NCBI RefSeq assembly: GCF_004125825.1
Contig: NZ_QQWI01000004.1
Coordinates: forward strand, 186,001-250,000
Direction: 5' to 3'
Origin: Fusibacter sp. A1
GTDB lineage: Bacteria; Bacillota; Clostridia; Peptostreptococcales; Acidaminobacteraceae
DNA length: 64,000 bases
Part shown: positions 6,961 through 15,943 of the stretch, piece after piece
Layout: the number at the start of each line of letters is the position of its first letter
Numbering within the stretch: position 1 is the stretch's first letter
Notes under the pieces: generated by a model
The model's input: the letters and a program-made list of their open reading frames with translations, nothing else
The model's database searches: none
What the model was told of the DNA's origin: nothing
Program-made: the position numbers and the translations under genes

Positions 6961-8316
6961 TCACTTTTTACTTTTGTTTGCCAAAATCTCATTTAGTAAA
7001 TTGATTGCTGATTCTTCAGTTGGATCATTTGTTCCAAGTTCACCTCGGAATGCTTTGGCTAAGACGGATTTTTTCAACAATTCCATATTACTACCTTGGT
7101 TCGTTAAATCAGCGATGTATTCTTCCTCATTTAAAAGTGCTTTCAATATCGAAACTATTGCCTTTTGTTCTTCTGTCGATGGTAACTGTATCATTGTTTT
7201 TCGAATATCTCTTAAGTGTAAGTTAGGTACTCCAATACCTGTCAAATGTTTGCAAAATTGAGCATAGCACATAGGACTATTAACCACCAACAACAAATAC
7301 TCAGGTACAATCTTTTCACTAGGTCGCAAAAGAGCCAAACTTACATAAATATCAAAAACTTCATCTACATCTACAATTGCTGCCTTTCCTGTTGAACCAT
7401 TTTTAGATAATAAAACATCTCCACGTGTTGGTGCTAATCTGCCATATAATTTTTCATGCAATTCTTGGGGTATAAATTTTATATTATCCCAATCTATTCT
7501 TCCATTTTTAATGTTCTTTGCAGATAAAAACTTAAATCCTTGTTCTGAATATTGAGGAGTTTGATGGGTTCCATCTGTTATTTTCAGACATACTTCATCT
7601 AATTGGACATGATTCCAACTATCTAATTTTACTCCATTCTCTTCCCGCCACTTAGCCGTCAACTCCCCACGAAATGCTTTGGCTAGGATTGCTTCTTTGC
7701 GTTTTTCAAAGCCTTCACGAGCTTCTTCGATTAATTCTTGGGCTTTGTCAATTTTTTCGAATAGGGATTCGATGCGGTTGACTATGCGTTGTTGTTCTTG
7801 TATTGGAGGTAATGCTACCAGCAAAGATTCAAATTCACTTTTTCTTATTGATGGTGAATTGTCCCCTTTCATATAACTCATGGTATTGTTAATGAACGAA
7901 TCACTCAATAGATAATAGTAAATATAACGAGGTATACAACTTCCATTTGACCTAAGAACATAAAATCCAGTGGAAGCGATGATATCATCAAAGTCATCTA
8001 CAACATATGCAATATTTTCTAAATATGGTCTAACTAGCGAAAATATTACATCATCTTTCCTAATTTCCCTACTTGCTCGACTTGGCGCATCTGCGGTTTC
8101 GAGATTTTTATATAACCTAATACTATGCGCTTTATTGTCAACAGCATCTATATCTATATATTTAAAATATTCTAAATTGAGATCATTAGGCTTCTTTGAT
8201 CTCATTTCTTTAACTAAACTTTTTATACTTGTATACACCCAATTATCTGGTAGCTTAAATGATTCTAGGTGTCTAGATTCGTTAGTAGTGGTGTTATTAT
8301 TTTCATGTTTTTTCAT
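6961..8316 (-). CDS. hsdS: Type I restriction-modification specificity subunit HsdS
   Basis: HsdS gives the R-M complex its bipartite DNA target. This 451-residue protein has the classic duplicated layout. A first target-recognition domain (about 20-190) ends in IQEQQRIVNRIESLFEKIDKAQ and the coiled spacer; a second (about 230-400) ends in STEEQKAIVSILKALLNEE. Each half is followed by the repeated AKAFRGEL motif. The start is placed at ATG 8316 (GTG 8319 is the alternative), directly after the hsdM stop, with a G-rich ribosome site inside hsdM. It is the third gene of hsdR-hsdM-hsdS and appears intact. The recognised sequence cannot be read from the protein alone. Confidence 0.93.
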   Translation of the reverse strand: MKKHENNNTTTNESRHLESFKLPDNWVYTSIKSLVKEMRSKKPNDLNLEYFKYIDIDAVDNKAHSIRLYKNLETADAPSRASREIRKDDVIFSLVRPYLENIAYVVDDFDDIIASTGFYVLRSNGSCIPRYIYYYLLSDSFINNTMSYMKGDNSPSIRKSEFESLLVALPPIQEQQRIVNRIESLFEKIDKAQELIEEAREGFEKRKEAILAKAFRGELTAKWREENGVKLDSWNHVQLDEVCLKITDGTHQTPQYSEQGFKFLSAKNIKNGRIDWDNIKFIPQELHEKLYGRLAPTRGDVLLSKNGSTGKAAIVDVDEVFDIYVSLALLRPSEKIVPEYLLLVVNSPMCYAQFCKHLTGIGVPNLHLRDIRKTMIQLPSTEEQKAIVSILKALLNEEEYIADLTNQGSNMELLKKSVLAKAFRGELGTNDPTEESAINLLNEILANKSKK

Positions 8317-8319
8317 CAC

Positions 8320-9741
8320 TTACCTACTCCCCCCCAAGTGTCTTAATTCTTTAACAACACTCATTAGGAGATCTGCTGCTTCTTCAAGCTTTGCTGCTGC
8401 TTCTTCAGCACTTTCTATTGGATCTGGAAGATCATCATATTCTGTTAATGAGTCATCCTTAATAAGTCCTAAATCAAGCGACTTTTTAGCTAGTATGTCT
8501 TCTACTTTAAATACGTTAAAGCGTTCGTCATCAACCTTTGTTCTATCCTCAGCTAAATAAGCTTCTTTAAATGCATCAAAATGTTTTTCAGTAAGCGGAG
8601 TTCTTTTACCGAAGTTCTCCATATTAGTTCGAAGGTCATAGAACCAAACTTCTTTTGTATTACCTTTTTCTGTTTTTCCACGCTCAAAGAATAAGACGTT
8701 TGTTTTTACGCCCTGTGCATAGAATATACCTGTAGGAAGTCTTAAAATCGTGTGAAGGTTACACTTGTCCATTAAGTCTTCACGTATTTTATTACCGTCA
8801 CCATCTTGGAATAATACGTTATCTGGTAGTACAACAGCCGCTCTTGCATTGCCATCTTTTTTTAGCGATCTATAAATGTGTTGCAAGAAATTTAACTGCT
8901 TATTTGATGTTAAGAATGTTAAGTCATCACGTGATGCACGTTCTCCACCTTGTTTTGTTCCAAATGGTGGGTTAGTTAGCACAACGTCAAAATCTTTAAA
9001 TTTTGTTCCAAGACTCGACAAGGTATCACCTAAAGCTAAGTCACTTTCGATGTCATGTAACATGGCATTCATCAGTGCTAGTCTATGTGTTTCTTGCACA
9101 AGTTCACAACCAGTAAAAGCTTCTACTCTTTGGAAGTTAGCTTTTTTTTCACTTAGGTCATAATGATTATCTGTTTTATGTTTTATATAACTATCAGCAG
9201 CAATCATAAAGCCGAAGGTGCCTGCAGCAGGGTCATTACATTTTTCGCCTGGTTTAGGATCAATTAATTCAACCATCACGTTAATGAGTGGTCTTGGTGT
9301 GAAATATTGTCCCGCGCCTGATTTCTTTTCGTTGGCGTTCTTTTCTAGTAAGCCTTCATAAAGATTACCTAGACCTTCTTCTTTGGCATTGTACCAATCT
9401 AGCTGATCGATAGATTTTACTATCTTTTCTAGGTTTTTAGGTTCATCTATATTTGAATTTGCATTGGTATAGATCTCTTTGATCCTACCACTGCCTTTTG
9501 TACCTAAGTCGAGTAGTAATTGACGGTAAAAGTTCTTAAGTTCAATTCCGTCTTTTGCTATGAGTTTATCCCATCTGTATTCTTCTGGTATGTTACTTTC
9601 TACTTTTTCACCACGTTCTTTTGACATTTTTAAAAATAGAATATAGGTAAGTTCAGTCACATACTGATGATATGTGATTCCATCATCTCTTAGTACGTTA
9701 CATAGGTTCCATAGTTTGCTTACGATTTCTTGAGTATTCAT
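8320..9741 (-). CDS. hsdM: Type I restriction-modification DNA methyltransferase HsdM
   Basis: This 473-residue N6-adenine methyltransferase contains an HsdM N-terminal helical domain (residues 1-130). It has the AdoMet-binding motif DPAAGTFGF (170-178) and the catalytic NPPFGTKQGG motif (257-266), and the strongly conserved GAGQYFTPR stretch just before motif I. The C-terminus is helical and contacts HsdS. The start follows the hsdR stop by two bases, with its GGGAG ribosome site inside hsdR, so the genes are coupled. Length is normal for the family. Confidence 0.95.
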   Translation of the reverse strand: MNTQEIVSKLWNLCNVLRDDGITYHQYVTELTYILFLKMSKERGEKVESNIPEEYRWDKLIAKDGIELKNFYRQLLLDLGTKGSGRIKEIYTNANSNIDEPKNLEKIVKSIDQLDWYNAKEEGLGNLYEGLLEKNANEKKSGAGQYFTPRPLINVMVELIDPKPGEKCNDPAAGTFGFMIAADSYIKHKTDNHYDLSEKKANFQRVEAFTGCELVQETHRLALMNAMLHDIESDLALGDTLSSLGTKFKDFDVVLTNPPFGTKQGGERASRDDLTFLTSNKQLNFLQHIYRSLKKDGNARAAVVLPDNVLFQDGDGNKIREDLMDKCNLHTILRLPTGIFYAQGVKTNVLFFERGKTEKGNTKEVWFYDLRTNMENFGKRTPLTEKHFDAFKEAYLAEDRTKVDDERFNVFKVEDILAKKSLDLGLIKDDSLTEYDDLPDPIESAEEAAAKLEEAADLLMSVVKELRHLGGSR

Positions 9742-9743
9742 TT

Positions 9744-12700
9744 TTATGCAGTCTCCCTGTTGTTATATAGATTTTCATTTAATACGACTAATATTTCATC
9801 TAATCGGTTATTAAGTTGCTTATTGATTCTATCATAGCCACCATCATTACTAAATGGTGCATCTCCAAAGGATTCTTTGTCGATGATATATTCCTTTAAC
9901 AATTGCTTTTCAATTCTTTCAATCCATTTGAATTGATTTGGTTTCCACTGCTGAAGTTGTTTTACCTTCTTCATGGCATTTCTAATACGATCATCATGAT
10001 TAACAAGGGCATCACCAAGAGCATGTTGCCTGATAAAGCTAATGATATCTGCCGCAATATCTTCGTTTTTCATTGAATTATGAGCTGTATTTAAGTTTGC
10101 TTCAGTAAAACCATGTTTTGTTAGTTCTAATCTGAGTGACTTGAGCGATGCTCTAGTGAGTTCTTGCGGTCTTTGGCATACTATTTCAAGTGCAGGAATT
10201 TTATTCATGTTTTCTTTGATGAACTTAGCAAATTCGTGCATATAGTCTTCAGGTTTTTCAGCTACGCCGTACCCTCTTTCATGTCCTGTTAGTTCATCTT
10301 CATGATCTGAGTAGATGATTTGTCTTGGATTGTATATCTTTTTATCAAGGAAGATGAGCAGTTCCTTACTGTTTGTAAGCATATCAACCGCTTTACTTAG
10401 TTCACCGTTTCTGATAGTTTTTATGAACTCATCTGGTTCAAGACCACCTGTATAACTTTTAAAGAGTTCTAAGTGTTCACCGCTTAATGTTCTCTTTTTT
10501 CTTTGAAGCTTTGCGACTATTGCATCGATATGGCGTTTCTTCTGTGTTTCATTTTCTAACTGATTAAGTTCTGCAACTAAATCCTCAAAGGATACGGAAG
10601 CTGATGCAACTACTGGTTTCATATTGGTTACTTTTTCAAGTCCTTCATATAGTTTTACAGCATCGTAGATATTAAAATGTGTTTTACCAATGTCATCACA
10701 TAATCTTGTTGCTCTTCCTAACATTTGTTCATATAGAATTCTAGATCTAACTCGTCTCATGAAGACTAAGTTACTGATTCTAGGCACATCGATGCCCGTT
10801 GTTAATAAATCAACCGTTACAGCAATTACTGGATTCACTTCATTTTTATAGCGTTTTATTGCTTCAAGTGGATCGGTAACTGAACCTGTGATTTTCATGA
10901 TAGAATCATCTTCTATAAGATAACCTTTAGCCTCGTATATCTCTTTTAGAAGCCTTACAATCATGTCTGCATGTAAATCTGTCGCTGCAAAGATTAATGT
11001 CTTATCAGGTCCTTCAGGGCTTATATAGTCAGTGATTTCATCAAGTACTACTCTGTTAAAATTTTCATTGATGACTTTCTTATTAAATTGTTCCACTTCA
11101 ATATTAATGTCATCTGGAATTTCAGCACTGTTAATAATTTCATTGGTGATTGGGTCATAAATTGGCACAACATCGCCTTGTTTATAACTTATGCCATTAT
11201 CACTTAATTCAGTTGTAATTTGATGAGGTGGTTCATGATCCACTAAGTACCCATCTATTACAGCTTCTCTGTAAGAGTAATTGTACACGGGTTGACCAAA
11301 TATTGAAGTTGTATGTAAGGCTGGTGTCGCAGTTAACGCAATTTTTACAGCATCAAAGTATTCAATGACTGCTCTATATTTACTGATGTAGTCATCTTGA
11401 TTTCTGTATTCAAGTTCAACATCACCCATTTCTTTATCTAGGATGTAACCTCTGTGCGCTTCATCAACCACGATGCAATCATAGGTATCTATTGCTGGTA
11501 CTTCATCTTCAGAAAACAGAATTCTTCTTACCATGCCTTGCACTGTAGATATATGAAGTTTAGTTGTGAGTTCAGGAGTTTTTTCTCCAAGTACTTTTAC
11601 ATCATATATTCTATTAAAGGTTTGAAGGTCTTCAATCACACTATCTTTAAAAGCATCTTCTGCTTGTTCACCAAGTGATGAGCGATCGACAAGAAACAAG
11701 ACCCTTCTAAAACGGTCACTTTTAATCAGTCTATAGACTAATCCAATGGTTGTTCTTGTTTTTCCCGTACCAGTAGCCATTGAAATTAAGATTGACTCTT
11801 GACCTGCTTCAATACTTGCTTCAACACTTTTAATGGCGTCTATTTGATAATCTCTAAGACCTAAGCCTTTTGGATCTTGTAAGTATTGATAGGGTTCTTC
11901 TTTTAGCTTGTGATGGGCATCGTCAATATCACTAGAGAGCAAGTTCATTAGACCCTCTGGTGAGTGCCATGATTGGAGTGCTTTAGGATGATTGGTTGAT
12001 TTTCTAACATCTAAAAACCATACACCTGATTTTTCTTCAATTTGTTTTAAATACTTTCTGCCATTGGTTGCAAAGATAAAAGGCACTTTATTATCGTTCC
12101 AATTATTAATGACATATTCACTGTGTTCTTCTTTAATTGCAGCTGCATATTGCTTAGCTTGTTGAATATCTGAAGGAATGTCTTTACTTCCTCTTTTAGC
12201 TTCAATGATGCCTACAAAGTCTTCTTTTACAAAAAGTGCATAATCCGCTCTGCCTTTAGTTCTTGAACCAACAGCATCAGTTGGCCATTCGGATATGGCT
12301 AAATTCTTTCGTTTATCTGGTCTTGTTCCTTTGGAATAGGTTAACTCACTAGAGTCCACTTCCCAGCCACTCATTCGCAGTTGTTCATCAATTATTTTAC
12401 GTGTTTCTTTTTCATTTAATTTAATGAGTGAAGCTACTTTTCTTGATTTTTCTTTACGTTCATCTACTTTAGTTGAGTCATACTCTTTTCTAAATCGTTT
12501 AAGTTCAAGTTCTAGAGCATTTACTCTTAAGTCATATTCATCTGACAAGAGCTTTGTTTCCGCTTTTAAAAGTTCTGTTAGATCCTTATCCTTTTGATCT
12601 ACTGGCTCTATATAAGCAACTTCTTCGAACTGCCAGTCTCCATATATTTTCATAAACCATACTGCCAGTTTATAGGCAAGACTATTGTTTACCATTGCAT

Positions 12701-13007
12701 CATTAACAACACTATAGTTTTCATGTGCTGCTTTGTTTCTTGATTTTCTAAGCGTATGTAAAATATTATCAATCTCGTAAGGTAGTAGATCATTCTGCTT
12801 TAATACCTTAAGTTTATTCACTTGTGTATTTTCAAATGGCGTTTCAAGGTCATCATAGGCATACATAAAATCAACTAAAAGTTCACCAAACATCCCCAAC
12901 TTAATCAACGAGGTGTTGGGATCTTGATAAATGTTTTTTTCAGATAATTGACCAAGAGTTGCTAATGTTGGCCATTTTTCTTTTAGAAATATGAAATTTG
13001 TCTTCAT
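9744..13007 (-). CDS. hsdR: Type I restriction endonuclease HsdR
   Basis: The 1087-residue motor and nuclease subunit starts with a DUF4145-like helical domain (residues 1-125, with RNKAAH at 90-95). A charged coiled stretch follows, then a PD-(D/E)xK nuclease domain (Asp255 in RADYAL, Glu269-x-Lys271 in IIEAKR). The superfamily 2 helicase part has Walker A ATGTGKT at 411-417, a DEAH box (VVDEAHRG), the TATPALH motif, and motif VI as RSRILYEQMLGRATR. All catalytic motifs are intact. It is the first gene of the hsd operon. Within the satellite-like island it is probably cargo that protects host and element from other phages. Confidence 0.95.
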   Translation of the reverse strand: MKTNFIFLKEKWPTLATLGQLSEKNIYQDPNTSLIKLGMFGELLVDFMYAYDDLETPFENTQVNKLKVLKQNDLLPYEIDNILHTLRKSRNKAAHENYSVVNDAMVNNSLAYKLAVWFMKIYGDWQFEEVAYIEPVDQKDKDLTELLKAETKLLSDEYDLRVNALELELKRFRKEYDSTKVDERKEKSRKVASLIKLNEKETRKIIDEQLRMSGWEVDSSELTYSKGTRPDKRKNLAISEWPTDAVGSRTKGRADYALFVKEDFVGIIEAKRGSKDIPSDIQQAKQYAAAIKEEHSEYVINNWNDNKVPFIFATNGRKYLKQIEEKSGVWFLDVRKSTNHPKALQSWHSPEGLMNLLSSDIDDAHHKLKEEPYQYLQDPKGLGLRDYQIDAIKSVEASIEAGQESILISMATGTGKTRTTIGLVYRLIKSDRFRRVLFLVDRSSLGEQAEDAFKDSVIEDLQTFNRIYDVKVLGEKTPELTTKLHISTVQGMVRRILFSEDEVPAIDTYDCIVVDEAHRGYILDKEMGDVELEYRNQDDYISKYRAVIEYFDAVKIALTATPALHTTSIFGQPVYNYSYREAVIDGYLVDHEPPHQITTELSDNGISYKQGDVVPIYDPITNEIINSAEIPDDINIEVEQFNKKVINENFNRVVLDEITDYISPEGPDKTLIFAATDLHADMIVRLLKEIYEAKGYLIEDDSIMKITGSVTDPLEAIKRYKNEVNPVIAVTVDLLTTGIDVPRISNLVFMRRVRSRILYEQMLGRATRLCDDIGKTHFNIYDAVKLYEGLEKVTNMKPVVASASVSFEDLVAELNQLENETQKKRHIDAIVAKLQRKKRTLSGEHLELFKSYTGGLEPDEFIKTIRNGELSKAVDMLTNSKELLIFLDKKIYNPRQIIYSDHEDELTGHERGYGVAEKPEDYMHEFAKFIKENMNKIPALEIVCQRPQELTRASLKSLRLELTKHGFTEANLNTAHNSMKNEDIAADIISFIRQHALGDALVNHDDRIRNAMKKVKQLQQWKPNQFKWIERIEKQLLKEYIIDKESFGDAPFSNDGGYDRINKQLNNRLDEILVVLNENLYNNRETA

Positions 13008-13050
13008 TGGCTTTTCCTCACTTAATCATTTATATTGATAACTTACTATG

Positions 13051-13056
13051 ATTATA
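13051..13056 (-). promoter_or_regulatory. Candidate -10 box of the hsd operon
   Basis: A perfect TATAAT on the minus strand lies 44 bases upstream of the hsdR start, in the 290-base gap after the terminase gene. No good -35 box stands 17 bases upstream. The terminator at 13196-13231 separates the operon from the replication genes, so it should have its own promoter here. Confidence 0.35.
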
Positions 13057-13195
13057 CAAGACCTATTTTGGGGTATTTGCTTCGTTTTAAGCACTACTAA
13101 TATTATACACATTAAAGCACGCTACTATCCATATTTTTACTCGATTAGTATAATTAATTGCCTAAATAATCGATTTATATAGCAAAAAATATAAA

Positions 13196-13231
13196 AGCCC
13201 TCTACAAAAGTTCAACTTACAGTAGAAGGCT
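13196..13231 (-). terminator. Terminator after the terminase small subunit gene
   Basis: On the minus strand AGCCTTCTAC pairs with GTAGAGGGCT (one G-U) around a 16-base loop, followed by TTTATATTTTTT. It ends the transcript of the early genes at 13296-15796 and insulates the hsd operon. Confidence 0.7.
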
Positions 13232-13295
13232 TGTTGTTGATATACAATTTTCTAAAAACTATAGATACTATTCAATGAATAAAACTCACTTTAAA

Positions 13296-13877
13296 TTAAT
13301 GACTCCATTCCTCTAAATCGCCTTCTAATCTAACAATAAGTTCACTATCAACAGTGGCTTCAATTCTATCAACAAATAGCTTCAAATGCCGTCCTAACTT
13401 CTCTAGAGCATCATCTCTTGGGTACAGCTTCAGGAATATTCTTCCGTCTTTTAGTACCTTGAGTTCCTTAATATTCTTTGTATCGATATTTTCTAAATCA
13501 TTTAACTGAACAACTGTCCTTTGCTCATAAATACACTCTCCATCTTTAGTTTCACCCACTTTTATTAAAACTGTTTGATAGGAAACATAATTATTGATAT
13601 CATCCATAGCAATGCTTTTAAGCTCTTGTAATACTTCCTTAGCAGTAATTATACAGTCATCCTCAGCCTCTTTAATAACTCTATTTCTGTAAGCATCATA
13701 CCTTTCTTTGACATGTGCTCGATTGAAAACTTCTGACGCTTTCTTGTCGATTAATTCATCATCCATGGTATCAGTTTTATATCCAGCATCTTTATAGGCT
13801 TGTCTTTGCGAGGAGCCATTTATTAATTCTTGAACAAATAGTTCCTCTTTTACAGTTAGATTCTCTTTTTTCCTCAC
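13296..13877 (-). CDS. terS: Phage terminase small subunit
   Basis: The 193-residue protein shows the terminase small-subunit pattern. LTVKEELFVQELINGSSQRQAYKDAGYK (near the start) forms the helix-turn-helix DNA-binding domain, followed by ASEVFNRAHVKERYDAYRN and a C-terminal beta/helical region for oligomerisation. In phages this protein recognises the packaging site and hands DNA to the large subunit. No large subunit is encoded here. In phage satellites a lone small terminase redirects helper-phage packaging to the satellite genome, which fits. The start is taken as GTG 13877; the upstream ATG at 13892 places the GGGGGAGGT ribosome site inside the gene. Confidence 0.8.
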   Translation of the reverse strand: MRKKENLTVKEELFVQELINGSSQRQAYKDAGYKTDTMDDELIDKKASEVFNRAHVKERYDAYRNRVIKEAEDDCIITAKEVLQELKSIAMDDINNYVSYQTVLIKVGETKDGECIYEQRTVVQLNDLENIDTKNIKELKVLKDGRIFLKLYPRDDALEKLGRHLKLFVDRIEATVDSELIVRLEGDLEEWSH

Positions 13878-13916
13878 CACTACCTCCCCCATTATTATTT
13901 CACATGAACAAATTCC

Positions 13917-14447
13917 TCATGATAGCTCAGATGATTTAGTACCAATCATTAGAACATTTCGCTTAATTTCTTCTGTTATACTTTTTGACTTTAAAGCACG
14001 CAGAGCTGGCTCATTTACTAACCGATTGAAAGCTATACAAAAGTTTTGCTTAGCCTTACCATAGTCAGGCGCTTTCCTTACCCCTTCAATACCACCAATA
14101 GACTCAAGTGCTTTTCTTGTAATATTGTGTAAGGATTTATATAACGTTCTTCGTTCATCACTACCTGCTTGAATAGTAATTATTTTTTTTATCTTTTCAA
14201 ATTCGTCATCAACACTTGGTAGATTAGGACTAGCTACATCAATCATTGCTTCTCTTAATCCTGCTACACTTGGATTGTACTTTGATGTTGTAATAAAATG
14301 TCCAACTGCTTCAGAAAATAATTCCGCATCTTCAAATTCAAAAATACTATACCATGTTTTCAATGTATCTTTGTCATCGGTCACATTAAAACTTGGATAG
14401 AATGTTTCGAGTTTTCCCATTTGCCATGCAAATTCCGATTTATTCAT
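13917..14447 (-). CDS. Helicase loader/inhibitor-like replication protein (G39P-like)
   Basis: A 176-residue protein whose N-terminal 80 residues resemble the helicase-loader/inhibitor G39P domain of Firmicute phages: KSEFAWQMGKLETFYPSFNVTDDKDTLKTWYSIFEFEDAELFSEAV, then NPSVAGLREAM. Such proteins bind the replicative helicase and guide it to the phage origin. The C-terminal half is basic and helical. ATG 14447 is preceded by GAGGAGG and overlaps the end of the upstream gene by eight bases, so both are translated together. It has no ATPase motif. Confidence 0.6.
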   Translation of the reverse strand: MNKSEFAWQMGKLETFYPSFNVTDDKDTLKTWYSIFEFEDAELFSEAVGHFITTSKYNPSVAGLREAMIDVASPNLPSVDDEFEKIKKIITIQAGSDERRTLYKSLHNITRKALESIGGIEGVRKAPDYGKAKQNFCIAFNRLVNEPALRALKSKSITEEIKRNVLMIGTKSSELS

Positions 14448-15312
14448 CAAATTCCTCCTCTTCATTTAAAAACCTATTTAACTCACTCCTTGGATTGTTG
14501 ATATCCCGTTTTAATCGACTCAATTTACTTTCGGCACCCATCTTCTCATTCGGTTTCAACATCCTCAACCACAATTGATCATATTGATTTCTTAATTTAC
14601 TAGGGTTGAGAATGACTGTAGACCAAAAATTATCTGACTGGCTGAATTTGAGTACCTTGCTGATTTCATCCCACTCTCTTTTGTCAATTCTATGCAATTT
14701 CTCTATTTCAGTCGTCCAGTTTTCAAATTGCTTGCTTCCCTTTTTTGGAACTCTTGCATTTGGGTTATTCCTAAGGATTAAAGAAATAAATTCTTTTGCG
14801 ATTTGATTGGAGATACTTTTAGGGTCATCAATTATTTTCTCAATATTATCACTCTCAATGAAAGAATTGATTATACATTCATTATCATTACTTTTACATT
14901 TATTATTAGTATCCAGCAACTGTTTCTCTTCTGTAGACTTCGTGTTACCTTTCACCATGTTTTTTTGATACAACTCCCAATTATTAATTGTTATAACTGT
15001 TCCCCAACTGTTACTTTTTACAGTTATCATATTTACATTCTCTAGCCACGACAAAATTTTTCTCACCGTTTTTACATTTGGTTCTTTTTTCAATTTTCCT
15101 TGGTAGTACCCCACCCCATATGAAATTTTTCTTAGAGATGTCACAACTTGACCAGGTAATATCGTTGCGGTTGTAGCATCTGGATTTGGTATCTGGGCTT
15201 TAGAATGATTAGCCCTATACTTGAGATACTGCCATATCCTATGATACATCGGTTCCATCAACCATATCGCTGAGTCTAATTCTTTACGCCAATCATATAT
15301 GTAACCTTTCAT
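14440..15312 (-). CDS. Phage replication initiation protein, DnaD-like/replisome organiser
   Basis: The 290-residue protein begins with a winged-helix type domain typical of phage replisome organisers (MYHRIWQYLKYRANH, GQVVTSLRKISYGVGYYQGKLKKEPNVKTVRKILSWLENVNMI, then a beta wing ending TVITINNWELYQ). A low-complexity Asn/Ser/Lys linker follows (about 125-160). The C-terminal part (about 165-290) has helices with FENWTTEIEKLHRIDKREWDEISKVLKFSQSDNFWSTVILNPSKLRNQYDQLW, a pattern seen in replication proteins that recruit the helicase. It should bind the island origin, which is often inside or beside this gene. Coupled to the next gene by an eight-base overlap. Confidence 0.65.
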   Translation of the reverse strand: MKGYIYDWRKELDSAIWLMEPMYHRIWQYLKYRANHSKAQIPNPDATTATILPGQVVTSLRKISYGVGYYQGKLKKEPNVKTVRKILSWLENVNMITVKSNSWGTVITINNWELYQKNMVKGNTKSTEEKQLLDTNNKCKSNDNECIINSFIESDNIEKIIDDPKSISNQIAKEFISLILRNNPNARVPKKGSKQFENWTTEIEKLHRIDKREWDEISKVLKFSQSDNFWSTVILNPSKLRNQYDQLWLRMLKPNEKMGAESKLSRLKRDINNPRSELNRFLNEEEEFDE

Positions 15313-15324
15313 TACTCACCTCAC

Positions 15325-15555
15325 TTAACTCCTTTTTAAACCCAAGTGATTGCATAGACCCTTAATTAGACCATGTACTTCATCCAACTCCTGCCTTAGA
15401 TTATTTAATTCAGGGTTCTCATCTACTTTGATTCTTACGTGACCCCCTTCCGTTTTTACTGCTATTAACTCGCCGACATCAATCAATTTTAAGATGCTTT
15501 CTTTGCTAAGTTGAGTTTCTTTCTTATAAGCGGAGAGTGACATCCATTTAGCCAT
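15325..15555 (-). CDS. Small excisionase-like winged-helix DNA-binding protein
   Basis: A 76-residue protein with MSLSAYKKETQLSKESILKLIDVGELIAVKTEGGHVRIKVDE, the MerR/excisionase-type winged helix in which a helix-turn-helix is followed by a two-strand wing (the GGHVRI turn). The C-terminal 25 residues form a short helix suited to pairing. Its place, directly after the Cro-like gene and before the replication genes, is typical for xis in satellites and temperate phages. It probably binds near the attachment site and directs integrase toward excision. It may alternatively be a transcription regulator. Confidence 0.6.
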   Translation of the reverse strand: MAKWMSLSAYKKETQLSKESILKLIDVGELIAVKTEGGHVRIKVDENPELNNLRQELDEVHGLIKGLCNHLGLKRS

Positions 15556-15559
15556 ATGA

Positions 15560-15796
15560 TCACCACTTGTGTTGAATTGAATTCAACACGCTATCAAAAA
15601 AAATATCTTCTTTAATATTTAGATCATCAATTCCAAGAATAATGCAAAGCATGTTAACTTCATTAATCTTAAACTCATTGACATTGTCGATCTTTAGTTT
15701 AAGCCCAGCCGACGTAATTCCAAGTTTTTGAGCTATATACTTGTATTTAAGCCCTGATTTAAGAATATGTTCACGCAACTTTTTTGAATCAGCCAT
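15560..15796 (-). CDS. Cro/CI-type small helix-turn-helix regulator
   Basis: The 78-residue protein contains an XRE helix-turn-helix (LREHILKSGLKYKYIAQKLGITSAGLKLKIDNVNEFKINEVNMLCIILGI). It is transcribed away from the repressor gene at 15944 across a 147-base operator region, the usual arrangement of a Cro-like antirepressor. An AAAGGAGGACTGTC ribosome site precedes the ATG. A perfect 21-base palindrome lies in its last codons. Confidence 0.75.
   Translation of the reverse strand: MADSKKLREHILKSGLKYKYIAQKLGITSAGLKLKIDNVNEFKINEVNMLCIILGIDDLNIKEDIFFDSVLNSIQHKW
15569..15589. promoter_or_regulatory. Perfect 21-base palindromic operator candidate
   Basis: GTGTTGAATT, a central G, then the exact complement. 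It lies within the 3' end of the Cro-like gene and 14 bases upstream of the excisionase-like start. The half-site TTCAAC recurs three times in the divergent promoter region at 15815-15899, so it is probably bound by the same regulator. Confidence 0.6.
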
Positions 15797-15814
15797 GACA
15801 GTCCTCCTTTAAAG

Positions 15815-15899
15815 GTTGAATTATATTCTACACTTCAACAATAACATCGCGTCGATTTAATTTCAACAAAATTTTTCAAAATATATTGTTTTTGTTGAT
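15815..15899. promoter_or_regulatory. Operator half-sites in the repressor/Cro intergenic region
   Basis: Half-sites GTTGAA (15815-15820) and TTCAAC (15834-15839) face each other across a TATAAT-like -10 on the minus strand (15820-15825) for the Cro-like gene. A further TTCAAC lies at 15862-15867 and GTTGAT at 15894-15899. The last overlaps the -35 of the repressor promoter. The layout implies mutual control of the two divergent genes. Confidence 0.5.
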
Positions 15900-15922
15900 T
15901 TTTTTTCTTTTGATGATATATT
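15895..15922 (+). promoter_or_regulatory. Promoter of the island repressor gene
   Basis: TTGATT (15895-15900), a 16-base spacer, then TATATT (15917-15922). It lies 21 bases before the TTG start of the repressor and overlaps an operator half-site. Confidence 0.45.
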
Positions 15923-15943
15923 GTTCTTATAGGAGGTGATAAT

